From: Ampelomyces quisqualis
Lineage: Eukaryota; Ascomycota; Dothideomycetes; Pleosporales; Phaeosphaeriaceae
DNA: 64,000 nt
Direction of reading: 5' to 3'
NCBI GenBank assembly: GCA_018398575.1
Contig: JAGTXZ010000018.1
Span: forward strand, 248,001-312,000
How positions within the stretch are numbered: the first letter of the stretch is position 1; each line of letters starts with the position of its first letter. Shown here piece after piece: positions 1-10,899 of the stretch. Position numbers and translations under genes: made by a program. The notes below the pieces were generated by a model. It saw nothing but the letters and a program-made list of their open reading frames with translations. It was not told the DNA's origin and did not search any database.

Positions 1-26
1 TCAAGGTGTCGTCGCGGCCGTCCAAA

Positions 27-3000
27 ATGGAGGATCCAACACTGTCGAGCAACTATCCCTTCAACAGCATGCGCGGGCCCTGGCTCACGACTGCGGGAGA
101 AGATCTGACGCTCCCCGCTCCAGCGGCCGACTTGGCCAACTGGAGCGAATGGATGCAGTACCAGCCCCCGGCTCCCGCGTCGCATGTAGCTCAAAACGTC
201 GACTCCGAACCCATAAGCGCACAAGGCCCCACAGTTTTCCATGGGCCCGCTCGGCGCCAGTCACCGTCTTTCGCCCGCCCCCAACTCCAACACAATCAAC
301 CGCAGTCCCTACCTGCCGACGCCATACCCATTCCCGCCCCGATGTACTCGCAAGCGGGGGATATTCCCTTCACCTTCGGGCAGGGTATGGATGCGTCCCC
401 GGCTTTCGACTTTGGTGGCAACACACTGAGCTCGCCTGCCGACGCGGACGTTCAGCAGCAACATGGCTTCTATTCACCTTCCATGTGGCAGCAGCAACAA
501 CAGCAGCAGCAGCAGACGTCTGACAGCCACTTCTTCTCTCCATCGCGCTTCGACCCGTCCAACTTGGCTGCGCCGCCGCCAGCCTCTACGCCGAGTCTTC
601 ACCACAGCCCCAATTCGCTCAACAATGGACGAGCCAGTTCATCGTCCTCGCACTCGTCTCCGGAGCCCGTGGCCAATGCAAAGAAGAGGAAGTCGGTCGA
701 GGACGAGGATGATGATCTCGACTCGGCCCCGACCGGTAAGAGAGGGAAGGGTCAGCCGCCCAAGAAGACCGCACACAACATGATCGAGAAGAGGTATCGG
801 ACAAACCTCAACGACAAGATCGCAGCTTTGCGTGACAGTAAGTCATCATGCTCTCTGCACTACATTGTTATCATAGACTGTGCTTGCTGACTCCCCTTCC
901 AGGCGTACCTAGTCTTCGTGTGATGTCAAGACCGAACGGCACAGAGGAAGATGACGACCCAGAAGACCTTGAAGGGCTCACTCCTGCCCACAAGCTGAAC
1001 AAGGCCACTGTCCTCTCGAAAGCGACCGAATACATCCGCCACCTGGAGAAGCGGAACAAGCGCCTCCTGGATGATGTGACGACACTGAGAACTCGTCTTG
1101 AAAGCTATGAAAAGATGGCCATTTCAGGACCCATGGCTTTACATGGTCCGGTCGGCACACCCGACAGTAGCAGGTATCAAGAAGACTCCTTCATGCAATC
1201 ACATGGCCTTTCGATGGGTGGACCACCTCGAGGCATGATACCTGTCCCAGAGAACATTGCGGCCCTGCAGCGCGGACTTCCCCCACAACAGCACTACGCA
1301 CCCGCGTACCCACCCTATGCTGGAGGCGCTCGTCAACCGGCCACCGGCCCTCCCATGGTCAATGGACGTCGCACCAGCGCTATGATGGGCAAACTCATGG
1401 TCGGCTCTCTGGCCGGCCTGATGGTTTTGGAAGGTCTGGTCGAGCGCGAGCAATCGCAGGAAGAGCCATCCGGCCGTGGTCTCTTTGCCTTGCCCATCAA
1501 CTTTGCCAGCATCCTTGCGCCCCGGGTTTCTTTGGGTGTCTCTACTGTTCAACTTCCATTGGCGAAGCTGCTGCTTATCTTGGGAGCCTTCTTTTATCTC
1601 ATCGCACCTCTGCTTGACTTCAAGCCCAAGCAGAAGAGGAAGACTGCACCTGCTGTGCTTCTTTCGCCGGCACCATCGCTAGCCTCTCCAGTAGAGGTAC
1701 GGCGGAAGGCATGGCTTACTGCTATCCAGACCGTGTGGGTACCACAGCACAACTTTATCCTCGAGGTAGCCGCTCTTGGTCTAAAGATGCTCAAGCTCAG
1801 CACACGTAAGATCATTGGATGGCCAGGGTACGTCTATCTGACAGGCATCACGAAAGAACAGGAAGCCGCTCGCATCAAATCTTGGGAGATCGCCCTAGAT
1901 GCCCAGCTTACCGGAGGCGATGCGGAGATCAGCAAGAGTCGACTAGTCCTTACACTGATGGCGTCCGGTACTTTGCCAGATACTCCGGCTCGGCTCATGC
2001 TTAAGGCGTTTCACATTCGTGTACTTCTCTGGGAAATTGCCAATGCAGGACACGGCTCATGGTGGATGCTTGACAACCTCAGTGCCAAATTGGCCCGACG
2101 TTACTGGAATATGGCTCGTAGCGAGCATAGGATCGCTTTGAACTTAGCCTCCAAGCAAGGTAGCGACGCTCAACCCCTACCGGATCACCTCGCCACTCTT
2201 GTTGGGAGAGAGTGTGACGATGTGCTTGTTCCTGCCATTGTGCAGCGTGCCTACAACCTTGCATGGAACCGGCCAAGTGCTGAGAAAACGATCATTGATC
2301 CCTCCATGGACGGAGTTGTTGAGGATTCTGCGATCTGCTCACCTCTGGATGCCCTGGCTGCATGGTACTCTAGCTTTGTTCTTGCGAAAGCACTCACTAG
2401 CACTTTGGCCGTGAAGAGCTCCCCACCAGTTGAGAGCGTTATTTCAGACTTTGATCTCGCACTCCAGTCCGCGCCACCTATCTCACAGGCTCAGTTACGT
2501 GCGCTCGTCGCGCAGGCGGTCGTCCTCGACGATGACCGTGACGCACGCATCATCGCGGCCATGGACGCACTGCCAACATCATCCAGCTCGCTATCCTCGG
2601 GTCTCATGAACCCGGTCGACAATGCACCTGTTGCAGTCGACGTTCGCAAAGCACTTACTCTGGCCAAATGCCTCTCGCTCATTGCCTGTTCTTCCCCCGA
2701 TGCTCGTCGACGCGCCATCTACATCGTCAACAACACTTACCTACCCGAGATCACGACGACCCTGCTCTCCTTCTTCGCAGCTCACAAGGTTCTATCTCAA
2801 TTCATGCAAGATCCGCAACTACAGGCCGACAGCAGCGCAGGTCTCGAAAGGATCGCAAAGAGCTTGAGAATGTGGGTCGGACACGAGACCGGCAAGCGCA
2901 GCGGCCTGAGCAACAAGGCTCGCGGCCGCATCGTTGCGAGCTGTCTAGAAGCCAGCACAGCGCTCGTCGGCTTGAAAGAAAAAGACGACGCAGGTGATGT

Positions 3001-3043
3001 CGACGACGGATATGTCAGCGCCAGTGACAAGGAGGACGATTAG
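27..3043 (+). CDS. srbA/sre1-like: SREBP-type membrane-bound bHLH transcription factor (two exons)
   Basis: Two exons (27-837, 903-3043; intron 838-902) join in frame to 983 residues. The bHLH spans about residues 248-335: the basic part contains HNMIEKRYRTNLNDKI, with the Tyr (EKRYR) that separates SREBPs from other bHLH proteins, an acidic loop, then TPAHKLNKATVLSKATEYI. Two hydrophobic segments follow near residues 428-447 and 489-510, then a long C-terminal region as in fungal SREBPs (DUF2014-like). The N-terminus is Pro/Gln-rich with a polyGln run. Family knowledge: these ER proteins are cleaved under low oxygen or low sterol and the bHLH part activates sterol and hypoxia genes. ATG at 27 is the first one; the frame is open to the window edge, so a start further upstream cannot be excluded. 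Confidence 0.9.
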
Positions 3044-3855
3044 ACCTTCCCTCTTATTCCTTTCCTTGTGTCCTCTTTTCTTTTCACGCAAAGTTTGCGG
3101 CGCTTGGGCGCGGCTACAATATACCACTATTGCGGGCGTTTAGATTTTTGCAAAGCGATATCGGTGGAGAAACGTCGCGGGTTTGCCCTTACGAGGCATG
3201 CATTGATGATATGATTTGGAATAGGCTTGTGTGTATCGCATTCTCTTGCGCATGTCGTGGTCTGCTGCGACGCTCTATTGTGTCTTTTGTTGTATCATGA
3301 TGTATCGTTGATGGCTAGATATTTTATACATGCATGCAAGATGTGTTCATCATCAACGTCACTTGATCTTTGCACAGAGTCATTTCGGGATTGCACCACC
3401 ACCAAAGAAAAAACCCTTTTGTCATATTCGCAGAGCCATATATACACAAGTGAGCCGCAGTGACATGACGATGAAGCTTGGACATGGTGGGACAGGGAAA
3501 AGAAATTTGGTATTATATGTAAGCTACGTCGCCGTGGAAAGAAAAAAAAAAACAGCGAACATGCATGCGACCGCGTGAAGGGTCAAGTTGCCTCAAATAG
3601 CATAGTATATATATATATATACATACATATCTCGCGTCGACGCCATCCATCCACCCCCCCCCCCCTCCCCCTCCCCAATCCCGAGTCCGCGAAGAAGATG
3701 AAAAGGTAGAGCGAAGACACTCCAAGTCTGGCATTGCAGCATGGATCGCAGCCAAGGGCGTGAGATGGAACTTTGTTCTCTTGTATGTCATGATGATTGA
3801 TACAAGACGGTTACAAAGCAAGCAAAGTGAAGTGACGTGACGTGATGAGTAGGAA
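3044..3855. other. Intergenic, convergent 3' ends
   Basis: The 3' flanks of two convergent genes. It holds a TA-rich run near 3606-3630, a C-tract near 3652-3670 and T/A-rich stretches. Short open frames here have no homology I recognise and no coding look. Confidence 0.6.
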
Positions 3856-5079
3856 TCAAACATGCTCGCTAGCATCTCGGCGCGAGAGTCCAAAGTCGCG
3901 GCCGATGAGTGTATCGTCGTCGTCATACTCGGTCACGCTCTTCTTCCTCGCCGAAGGCGTCGTAGCAACGCTCTCGATACCCTTGCCGTGAGTTGCGCAC
4001 GTGCAGACGCTGAGTTGTCGGCTGCGGTCCATCATGGTGTTGCTTGAGGTGCTAGCGCATGTAGAATTTGGTGCTGTGCGGTAGAATTCCCCTTGGATGA
4101 GGCGGCGCTGTGAGTTTGGTCCAGCAGTTGCGATGACGGTTTCGTTGGCGACGCCGGCCCAGATGGCTGAAAGAGGGAGGAATATGCATACAATGGTGGA
4201 CACGACTGCGCCGAATTCGGGGACTTCGGCTCGGAATTGGAGAAGGGTGAAGATGGCTGTAGGGCAGACAATTAGCAGAGTCTTTGTGGATGGGGGGAGA
4301 GGAAATGAAGCGAGCGTACCTGGTATGATCATGGTTTGGCAGCCCATGATGAAGACGATCTGCATGGGCCCGAATTGCGGCATCTTGAGCTTGCGGCGCT
4401 GGATAATGGCAAAGCCCAGCTTGTATGTGAAGATGAAGCTGTAGAACCAGATGGCGACTGCCTGTGTGATGTACGAGCCCAAGAGGACATGCGCGTAAGG
4501 ATCAAATGACCTGAGGGCAAGCGTTTCCCGGATGTTGATGATAACATATGCGGCCTTCCACCCGACGGCAACCAGTGCCATCAAAGTCGTTGAGAACATG
4601 ATGATGGCTCGATGGACCGGCGCGGTAGTGATACATACAACCCAAACCTGTAAGCTGAGCGAGATCATGATGAGGATAGTGACGATGAGCGTGAACGTGT
4701 TGGCAGCGACCGTGGTAGCGAGGTCCCCTTTGGTGACATGTGTGAAGTCTTTGATGAGCTGAGCGTACGGATTCCATAGCGTACTAGTCGTGTAACAGCT
4801 GGCCAGGATACAGCGGACGAGATTGAAGAGAAGACATGCAGCATTGATGATGAAGATGCTTGACTTGCGCTTCTCTGAACGAGTCAGAAGAAGGAGCACC
4901 AGCAGTAGTGTCAGAGTTGCGCCAATCTGCGCGCCGTTGACGATGGAGAGACGCGAGCCGTAGATGCGCGTGAGATTAAAATACTCTACGCTGGTGGTGA
5001 AGTTGCTTCCATCAGGAAAGAGCATGGTGATTGGCTGGTGCCATGCATCGAAGTCTGGCGGTAGCTCCATTGAGTCCAT
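3856..5079 (-). CDS. preB/ste2-like: Alpha-factor pheromone receptor Ste2/PreB (GPCR)
   Basis: Exons 5079-4320 and 4256-3856 (minus) with a 63-bp intron (4257-4319, CAG|GTACGC...TACAG) give 386 residues. The intron length is a multiple of three, so the frame also reads through it, but removal restores the conserved MIIPAIFTLLQF of transmembrane segment 6. Seven hydrophobic segments are visible. The first contains GAQIG, matching the GxxxG dimerisation motif of Ste2, and the seventh contains LPLSAIWAGVANE, matching the LPLSSMWA region of yeast Ste2. The C-terminal tail is Ser/Thr-rich, as expected for a desensitised GPCR. The start is the MDSMELPP methionine; the frame is open upstream to 5193 but that part looks like leader. 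Family role: plasma-membrane receptor for alpha-type peptide pheromone, signalling through a heterotrimeric G protein to the mating MAPK cascade. Confidence 0.9.
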   Translation of the reverse strand: MDSMELPPDFDAWHQPITMLFPDGSNFTTSVEYFNLTRIYGSRLSIVNGAQIGATLTLLLVLLLLTRSEKRKSSIFIINAACLLFNLVRCILASCYTTSTLWNPYAQLIKDFTHVTKGDLATTVAANTFTLIVTILIMISLSLQVWVVCITTAPVHRAIIMFSTTLMALVAVGWKAAYVIINIRETLALRSFDPYAHVLLGSYITQAVAIWFYSFIFTYKLGFAIIQRRKLKMPQFGPMQIVFIMGCQTMIIPGTLASFPLPPSTKTLLIVCPTAIFTLLQFRAEVPEFGAVVSTIVCIFLPLSAIWAGVANETVIATAGPNSQRRLIQGEFYRTAPNSTCASTSSNTMMDRSRQLSVCTCATHGKGIESVATTPSARKKSVTEYDDDDTLIGRDFGLSRRDASEHV

Positions 5080-6073
5080 GACGAAGCTGGTGTGCCGTTC
5101 GAACTTTTTTGGGTGTTGTGAAGATGCGGGGTTCCGTGCCTTGAGGCGTGGTGTCGACCTTGAGAGTTGACAGTGCGTCGCAACCTTGCTCAAGTAGCGC
5201 TTTAGCCGGAGATGCAGACAATTTGGATGGTAAAGAAGACGGCACTAATACCCGAAGAAGGAACTTGATGGCTGGGTCGAGACTGCCGTAGACTTGAAGA
5301 TCTGGAAGCAAGGAAGTGAGGAAGTGTAGATGAGTGGTGAAGACTGTCGAAGGAGAGTGATAAGTACGAGATCGATGGAAGTAGAGTAGAAGTACTCGAA
5401 GGCTACCTCGCTCACATAATCTGAAGCTGTAAATATTGTCGTCGTGGAGGAAAGAGCGCTGGGTGCAACAATAGCAAGCACCACTCGACCACCAAATATC
5501 CACTGTCTGGCTCCGTCACCTTAATTCGACTCCTCCGTCACAGAAATACTAACGGGCATTTGAGACAGTCGCAGTCCTTGCTATTGTTCGCTCTCCCCTT
5601 CACCTGGCTGCCCAAATGTGCTCGCCGAAAGGCCTCTGACGCGCAGCCAATGCTTGAGTTCCTCACAGTTTTCCTGTCTCGCGACTAGTCATTGAGAAAA
5701 ACCGGGTATCTTTTGGCCATGCCAATGGTGCTGTTTGCGGTCTGTGAGGTTGTTGTCTAGATAGCGCATTTTCCTTACTATTGTTCTTCGAATCTCAAAT
5801 GTCAAGGCGTGAGACCTCTTCGCTTGCTGCCCCAAGATACTAGATTCCATCACACGCTAGCAGTCAGAGGTACACTGAATTTCTCATAGCTCGTGTAGAT
5901 GAAACTACGTTTGGTGACTAGAGGTTGGGACGAGAATCAGGTTGAGGGCGGTATCATGGATGATATGGATTTGTGGGTACGGAGTACAAAGGGTCCTAGT
6001 GGCAAATGTGGACTAGCTAAAGACCAGCGTGAAATTATGCAGGTGCAAACGGAGCGCCATCGAAACGATGCCT
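5080..6073. other. Upstream region of the pheromone receptor; no gene recognised
   Basis: Probable promoter and leader of the receptor gene. Short frames overlap it on both strands but none has a recognisable domain. A palindrome-like TACGGAGTA motif occurs near 5978, as at several other intergenic places in the window. Confidence 0.45.
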
Positions 6074-7583
6074 TCACCGCTTAGCTTCGATCATGACAAA
6101 GTCTGGATAAAACTCCCAGAGTTTATCTTTATCCGTTTGTTCGACCGTGTACTGCTCGTATTTCCCCTTGTGCGCGTCAAATTCGACCGACCGCCAGCCT
6201 TGTCTTTCCAGGTCGGACCACTTTCTCTTTCCTGATTCTGATGACTCGATACGCAAATATCAAATCCCAAGACCTCAGAGCTAGGGACAAAGTAACGTTG
6301 ACTGTCAGGAAAAGGGGTTCGCTTCACAAACCTTGCCGTCCAGTAACCGTCGGTGTCGGTGGCTGACTGCGACTCTGCGGAGTGACTTGAACACCACATT
6401 GCAAATTTGGCAATGTGCAGTTCAGGTTCGAAGCATTCAATTGATCTGTGTATGGCGCAACTTGGTCGAATTGGTTTGTCACACGTTCTGCTTCTTGATG
6501 GTCATTTTCCTCTTCGAAGTAACTGAGAGGGTCGCCAGAATTCCTTCGGAGACCTCTCCGACGTCGTGTACTTGAACTTTACATGCAACAGTATATTTTT
6601 CTCCTAGAAACAGCCTGGAGAATGGCGCCAGCCCCTCGTATGGACTTGAGGGAAAGTATTTAACCGGATTTCCCTGCAGGCCCCTCTCATATTCCGCCTG
6701 GTAGAGTGTAGGCAGATCTCCATGGTAATACGTGACGGCATGTTCGGATGCGTTATAGCCAGGTTCTAGCAGGTCAAAGCCGTTGTATGCCTTGATCTCA
6801 CAGAGCCGAGCTTATCACGATGCTCTACAACGTTCTCAAGATCTGTGAAATTACCAGGCTTCTACAAAATGATGACAACGACAAATTTGTAGACTGGTTC
6901 GATTGTGCGACAAGAAGTATCGACCTCAACCAAGCTGGATATTAACGCAAATGCGCGGCCTTGCCTGGAAAACGGTGTTTCTTCTTGTCCGATCCTCCTC
7001 AGTTATGCTGAAGATATCATCGAGCCGCATTCCATCCTTGTTCTAGAAAACTTTTGATTGTGATCGAATTTCGTATATGATCCGGCGCTGGGGGTAGATG
7101 TTAGAAGCGGTGTATGTTGAAGGAAGATAAGCTTACCTGCTTGGATCATGATTGAATCATATCCAGTTTCGCACGAAGGTGCTTGCATACGATGCACGAT
7201 TGGTGTAGAACTGTTGCTCATGAGCAATGTCGTCTTAAAGCGTGTCCCTGGTAAACGGATTTAGGGTTACAATACTTAGAAACATATCGGTTCTTGCACT
7301 GTGCTTAGGGTGTCGTGGGATCTGCTCACTAATATTGTGTTCGGCCATCGTCATCTGTGTACGCCCAGTAATGTTTCTAATAAGGTTCCGACCAGGTCCA
7401 CACTGGCTCCGACATGCCAGATTTCGCTTGATGTCAAATCGAACATCGATGTTTGCGGGGCGCAAGCTGTCCGTACGAGATGAGATAAGGGGTACGAACA
7501 GTGGCCGAGCAGCCTCAGCTCATAAGTGCATGCTGCGACCAATAACAGCTCGTGTGTATACGCCCTCGTGAACTTACCCACCA
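6074..7583 (-). pseudogene. Frame-broken gene relic, family not recognised
   Basis: The minus strand has several coding-like stretches that do not join into one frame. One of about 100 residues (roughly 6800-6480) is open without a start and contains AVTYYHGDLPTLYQAEYERG. Another (roughly 6575-6390) is polar and charged. A third ends at 6074 and continues the sense of the stretch before it (YFVPSSEVLGFDI, then RIESSESGKRKW) only if a frame change near 6255 is allowed. Some joints look like introns, for instance GTAAGC...CCCCAG near 7134-7086; others need an indel. It may be a decayed multi-exon gene or an intact one that I have not spliced correctly. I see no known domain. It sits directly beside the RIP-mutated block. 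Confidence 0.35.
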
Positions 7584-7860
7584 CAACATCGAACTTGCTT
7601 CAAGGGCCTCGGCGTGAGGACTAGGATCTCGAACTAGATGTACTCTTGCAGCTGAGCATATGAAATTACCCCATTACAGACTTTTGTGCTAGGGCACTAC
7701 TTTCTGCGGGTCAGCACCTATGGCATAGTGCTGCTGCGAGAACTTGTTACATGCAAGCTTCAGCAATTCCACGTCTTGCCAGCTAAGAGTGCCAGCCTCA
7801 ACCGGAATAATGTCATGGTTGTGATCTCGAGTTGTGATTGACGATCCGCGCTAGATATTG

Positions 7861-8045
7861 ACGCTAGCGCTTATCTCATAAATCATGCCGCCCCGCTTAC
7901 TTTTCCACGCTAGAGAACTCTAGGACTCTAGAGCTAACTAGCAAGCTAGAATAACTCTAGGGCCTACACTCCTCCTGTTAGACTAATTAGGGCACAGGGA
8001 CGCGCAGAGCGTAAGCAGAGCGTCTAAGGAAAACTTGTCGCAATT
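7861..8045 (+). repeat. Left terminal inverted repeat of the block (imperfect)
   Basis: Pairs, with gaps and transitions, with the reverse complement of 35066-35284. Matching segments in order are CGCTAGC(GC)TTATCTCA, CCCCGCT, CGCTA(G/A)A(G/A)AACTCTAG followed by ACTCTAG, ATAACTCTAGGGCC, and AGCGTCTAAGGAA. The outermost and innermost matches do not contain the dispersed AACTCTAGG repeat, so they cannot be explained by it alone. Confidence 0.6.
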
Positions 8046-8253
8046 TTAGTAAATAGCCCTTTTAGACCTTACGCGATTTTCTGCTTAACGCGTAATACTG
8101 CTCTACTACTATCTCTTATTATTTGTTTGCTAAATATATTATAAAATTTAGGTAAAGTTGTATATACTTATATTTATTAATTGTAAAATAACTGTAACAG
8201 TATATACAATAAACAGCCTTAAAAATATAACTTTATTGCAAGTAGATATATAA

Positions 8254-8589
8254 GAAAAACACTTGTACGCTCTACTTCTAGCACGCTCTACTATAACGTA
8301 TTTTATACTAACTGTATACATGCAGTAGTTGTATTGCCTTCTATCTAACTTCTCTTTATAGTTATAGTGTATTTGTTACGTTACGTTACGCATAGTTATA
8401 GAGAAGGTAGGCATTTATGCAAAAAAACACGCGTACGCTCTACCTCTAGCCTACTCTACTATAACGTATTTTGTACTAACTGCATATGTATAGTAGTTGC
8501 GTTACCTTATATCTAACTTCTCTTTATAGTTATAGTGTATTTGTTACGTTGCGTTGCGTATAGTTATAGAAGAGGTAGGCGTTTGTGTA
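8254..8589 (+). repeat. 168-bp tandem duplication
   Basis: Two adjacent copies (8254-8421 and 8422-8589) align over their whole length with mainly transition differences. Each holds GTACGCTCTAC near its start and TTTGTTACGTT near its end. It lies between the left terminal repeat and the helicase frame, in apparently non-coding DNA. Confidence 0.8.
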
Positions 8590-8679
8590 CCTAGCTTTAG
8601 CAGGCGCAAGTGTTAAGGTAGAGGTGTCTATATATCTATATACGTTAGTATACTCTTCTTATTAAGCTTCTACTTACCT

Positions 8680-8860
8680 GTATAACTCTAGGTAACTCTA
8701 GGTAACTCTAGGACTAATTAGTAACTCTAGGCAGGCTCTAGAGAACTTAAGGGCCTTAGGATCCTGCTATAACAACTCTAGGACAACTCTAGAACAACTC
8801 TAGGATAACTCTAGGACTAGTTAGAAACTCTAGGACTAATTAGTAACTCTAAGATATATA
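8680..8860 (+). repeat. Cluster of AACTCTAGG-type short repeats
   Basis: About a dozen close copies of an AACTCTAGG core with short spacers. The same core recurs at both terminal repeats and in clusters near 27.72-27.87, 29.70-30.18, 31.86-31.94 and 33.83-33.96 kb, in both orientations. Arrays of short subterminal repeats are common in large cut-and-paste transposons as transposase sites; that role here is inference. Confidence 0.75.
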
Positions 8861-10025
8861 GCGCTAAGAAGAAATAGAGCGCAGGCAAAGAAGACATTAA
8901 AATAGCATTAGGCCTACGCAAAAGATAAAGACAAGGTAGCTGTTTCTTTATAAGAGCTCTGTAATATTATATATAATATTCTTAACATACTACTGTTATA
9001 GCTTTCTAGCGTTGTTAATATAGCCTGCACTAAGGTATTACTATAAGAAGAAGTTGTTGCTGCGTACCTTACGCGTATTCTTGTAGAGAACAATACAGGT
9101 GTTATATAATAGCCTTAACTACTACAAATACGCTTACTACAACTCTTAATATTTAACTATAAGGACGTGCTCTTTATTGCAAAGATAGGGTTTAGCAAGA
9201 GCCTTATCTTTTAAGCCTATATAATATTAACAGGTAAGATTACTATTTAACTTATACTATTATTAAAGCTTAGTAACAAGCAGGTAGCAGATATTAGCTG
9301 TCTTAAGGGCGCAAAGCTATGTCTAATTACAAAAGACACTATTTGGGCAGAGAAGGCGCTGCTTAACTATGTTGCTGCTAGCAAATTTACTTATCTCTTA
9401 CTTAGTCCTAAGTAGGCCTTATAGAAGGCTTTTAGGAAGATACTTTGCGCACTAGAGTTCTAGAATTAAGTAGGGCTAGTTACTATTAACAAGTGCTATC
9501 TTATAAGCTAGTAAAGAGACTTCTAGCTAAAGATTACTATAATTAGCAAGCTTTGCACTATCCTACACTAAGATGTTGCCTAGTTTAGGTGCTCTATAAC
9601 AATAGATGCAAAGGATAAGTCTTACGTGCTTAGAATAGCTAGGTTTTAAACAGTTAGAGGTAGCCTATACTAGATAGAGGTAATAAGGACGTTTGTTAAC
9701 TATCTAGATATATTAATTAGTGTACTACTACTCTATTAGAGCAAGTTAAACTTATAAGACTTACTTTATTTTTTGCTTAATGCTGCTATTATAGAGGATA
9801 TCTCTAGTAATTCTGCTAACAATATTACTACTCCTTAGGACATCTTTAAGACTATTGTGTTTATTAACAAACAGATTTCTGTGTATACTGCAGCAGCCTA
9901 GGCTATAGATTAACTCTTCTATATAAGCCTAGAGTACAGCACTTATCTTGCTGCAAGAGAGAAGTGTATTTATAAAGTTATATAGATATTTACTGCTTAA
10001 GTAGCGCAGTACAACTATAACTGCG
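8857..10025 (+). pseudogene. RecQ-like helicase gene, N-terminal part, RIP-inactivated
   Basis: One frame is open for about 390 codons when TAA/TAG are read as mutated Gln or Trp codons. Near 9110-9190 it encodes a Q-motif-like LLQLLIFNYKDVLFIA followed by a Walker A derivative (IAKIGFSKSLIFQ, from an AKTGxGKS type). Near 9465-9520 it has TINKCYLISQ, a mutated form of the DExH-type DECHxxSQ box of RecQ helicases. The frame stops making sense at 10025, where a small element is inserted, and resumes at 25076 with motifs V and VI. RecQ-type helicases of this kind are known from subtelomeric and transposon-like repeats of fungi. Start codon not determined. The many in-frame stops make it non-functional. 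Confidence 0.7.
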
Positions 10026-10253
10026 TTAGAAAAATTTAAGATTAATCTAATCAGTCTAATTGCTGCAACCTACAGCGGCCTAACAGCGATACTGTCTACT
10101 AGACAATTTGCTAAAGTTGCCCTACTTACTTCTGGTTGCTAGCGACCTAACAGCAACCTAACAGCAACCTGACAGAGTTGCCAGATCCAACAGAGTCGCT
10201 AGTGTCGCCAATGTTGCCAATTTTACTCACGTGACTGTATTGCTGTATTTTCA

Positions 10254-10390
10254 TGATTACGTAAGTAACCTAAAAATACAAAATATAGAGCGGAATTCCC
10301 TCTTTAAAATGCACTATTCAGATTTTTTTTAGCTACTCTAGTTATTGAGATATAGCGCGTTAAAGTTATAAACTTTTTTAAAAAAACTTT
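10254..10390 (+). repeat. Internal inverted repeat, left arm
   Basis: The reverse complement recurs at about 24,760-24,890. Shared segments include ATTACGTAA, AATATAGAGC, ATTCCCTCTTTAAAA, CGCACTATTCAGA (with one transition) and GCTCTAGTTGCTGAGA (mutated on the left). Before the retrotransposons arrived the arms were only a few hundred bases apart, so the small element could fold into a hairpin. Confidence 0.7.
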
Positions 10391-10400
10391 AAAGGACGTT

Positions 10401-10699
10401 TGTAACAAGCACATGCAAACACATGTTACATCTAATACCTTATAAAGGCTTAGTAACAGATTATGTAGAGAGCTAGCAGATTAGGACCAAAAGCGCTCTA
10501 ACAGCGCTCTGACTCAGCTGCTACGCCTACTATAAATATAAGCCTATAGCATAGATAGAGGACAAGTTTCTCTTGTCCTTCTGTACAAGACCTATAGGTG
10601 TATAGCCAATCTAGAATTCCTAATACAACACGCACTCCTATATGCCTCTAATATGTATCCAATTCAATCCTAATAGCTATACCTACCTACGTTGTTATA
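10401..10699 (+). repeat. 5' LTR of copy 1 (299 bp)
   Basis: Begins TGTAACA and ends TGTTATA, a mutated TGTTACA, the inverted LTR terminus. A TATA box (TATAAATA, 10531-10538) lies 33 bp before the 13-mer at 10564-10576 that is complementary to the primer site. The 13-mer lies inside a perfect 7-bp-stem hairpin, GGACAAG...CTTGTCC. Confidence 0.92.
10531..10576 (+). promoter_or_regulatory. LTR core promoter and candidate self-primer
   Basis: TATAAATA at 10531 predicts a transcript start about 30 bp downstream, at or next to AAGTTTCTCTTGT (10564-10576). That 13-mer is the exact reverse complement of 10702-10714, right after the LTR. The Tf1 retrotransposon of fission yeast primes reverse transcription from its own transcript 5' end in this way. 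The start site itself is inferred. Confidence 0.65.
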
Positions 10700-10701
10700 T
10701 T

Positions 10702-10714
10702 ACAAGAGAAACTT
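10702..10714 (+). other. Primer-binding site, complementary to the LTR transcript start
   Basis: ACAAGAGAAACTT sits three bases after the 5' LTR. It pairs fully with 10564-10576 inside the LTR rather than with an obvious tRNA 3' end. The same pairing is kept in copy 2 (LTR sequence near 24344 against interior sequence near 24206-24218). Confidence 0.7.
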
Positions 10715-10899
10715 TGTTCTGCTAGTAATAGTATTTAGATAATATTGCTATTTACTTTTAAAAAGATTGCGTTAAAACGTCTAGAACTCTATCTAAATTA
10801 GATCTGTTTACAACCTTAAATCTATTAAACACAGTTAAGATCTCTTAGATCTTCTAACAGCTAAAGCCTTTAGGTTTAGATCTTTCTATTAACACAATA

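Noticed and set aside
3227..3926. Frames of 78-137 codons between the SREBP gene and the pheromone receptor
   Set aside because: They cross simple repeats and the 3' end of the receptor gene in another frame and encode low-complexity peptides.
4257..4319. Reading the receptor as one uninterrupted exon
   Set aside because: The 63-bp segment has good splice sites and would insert 21 residues into transmembrane segment 6, which the family does not have.
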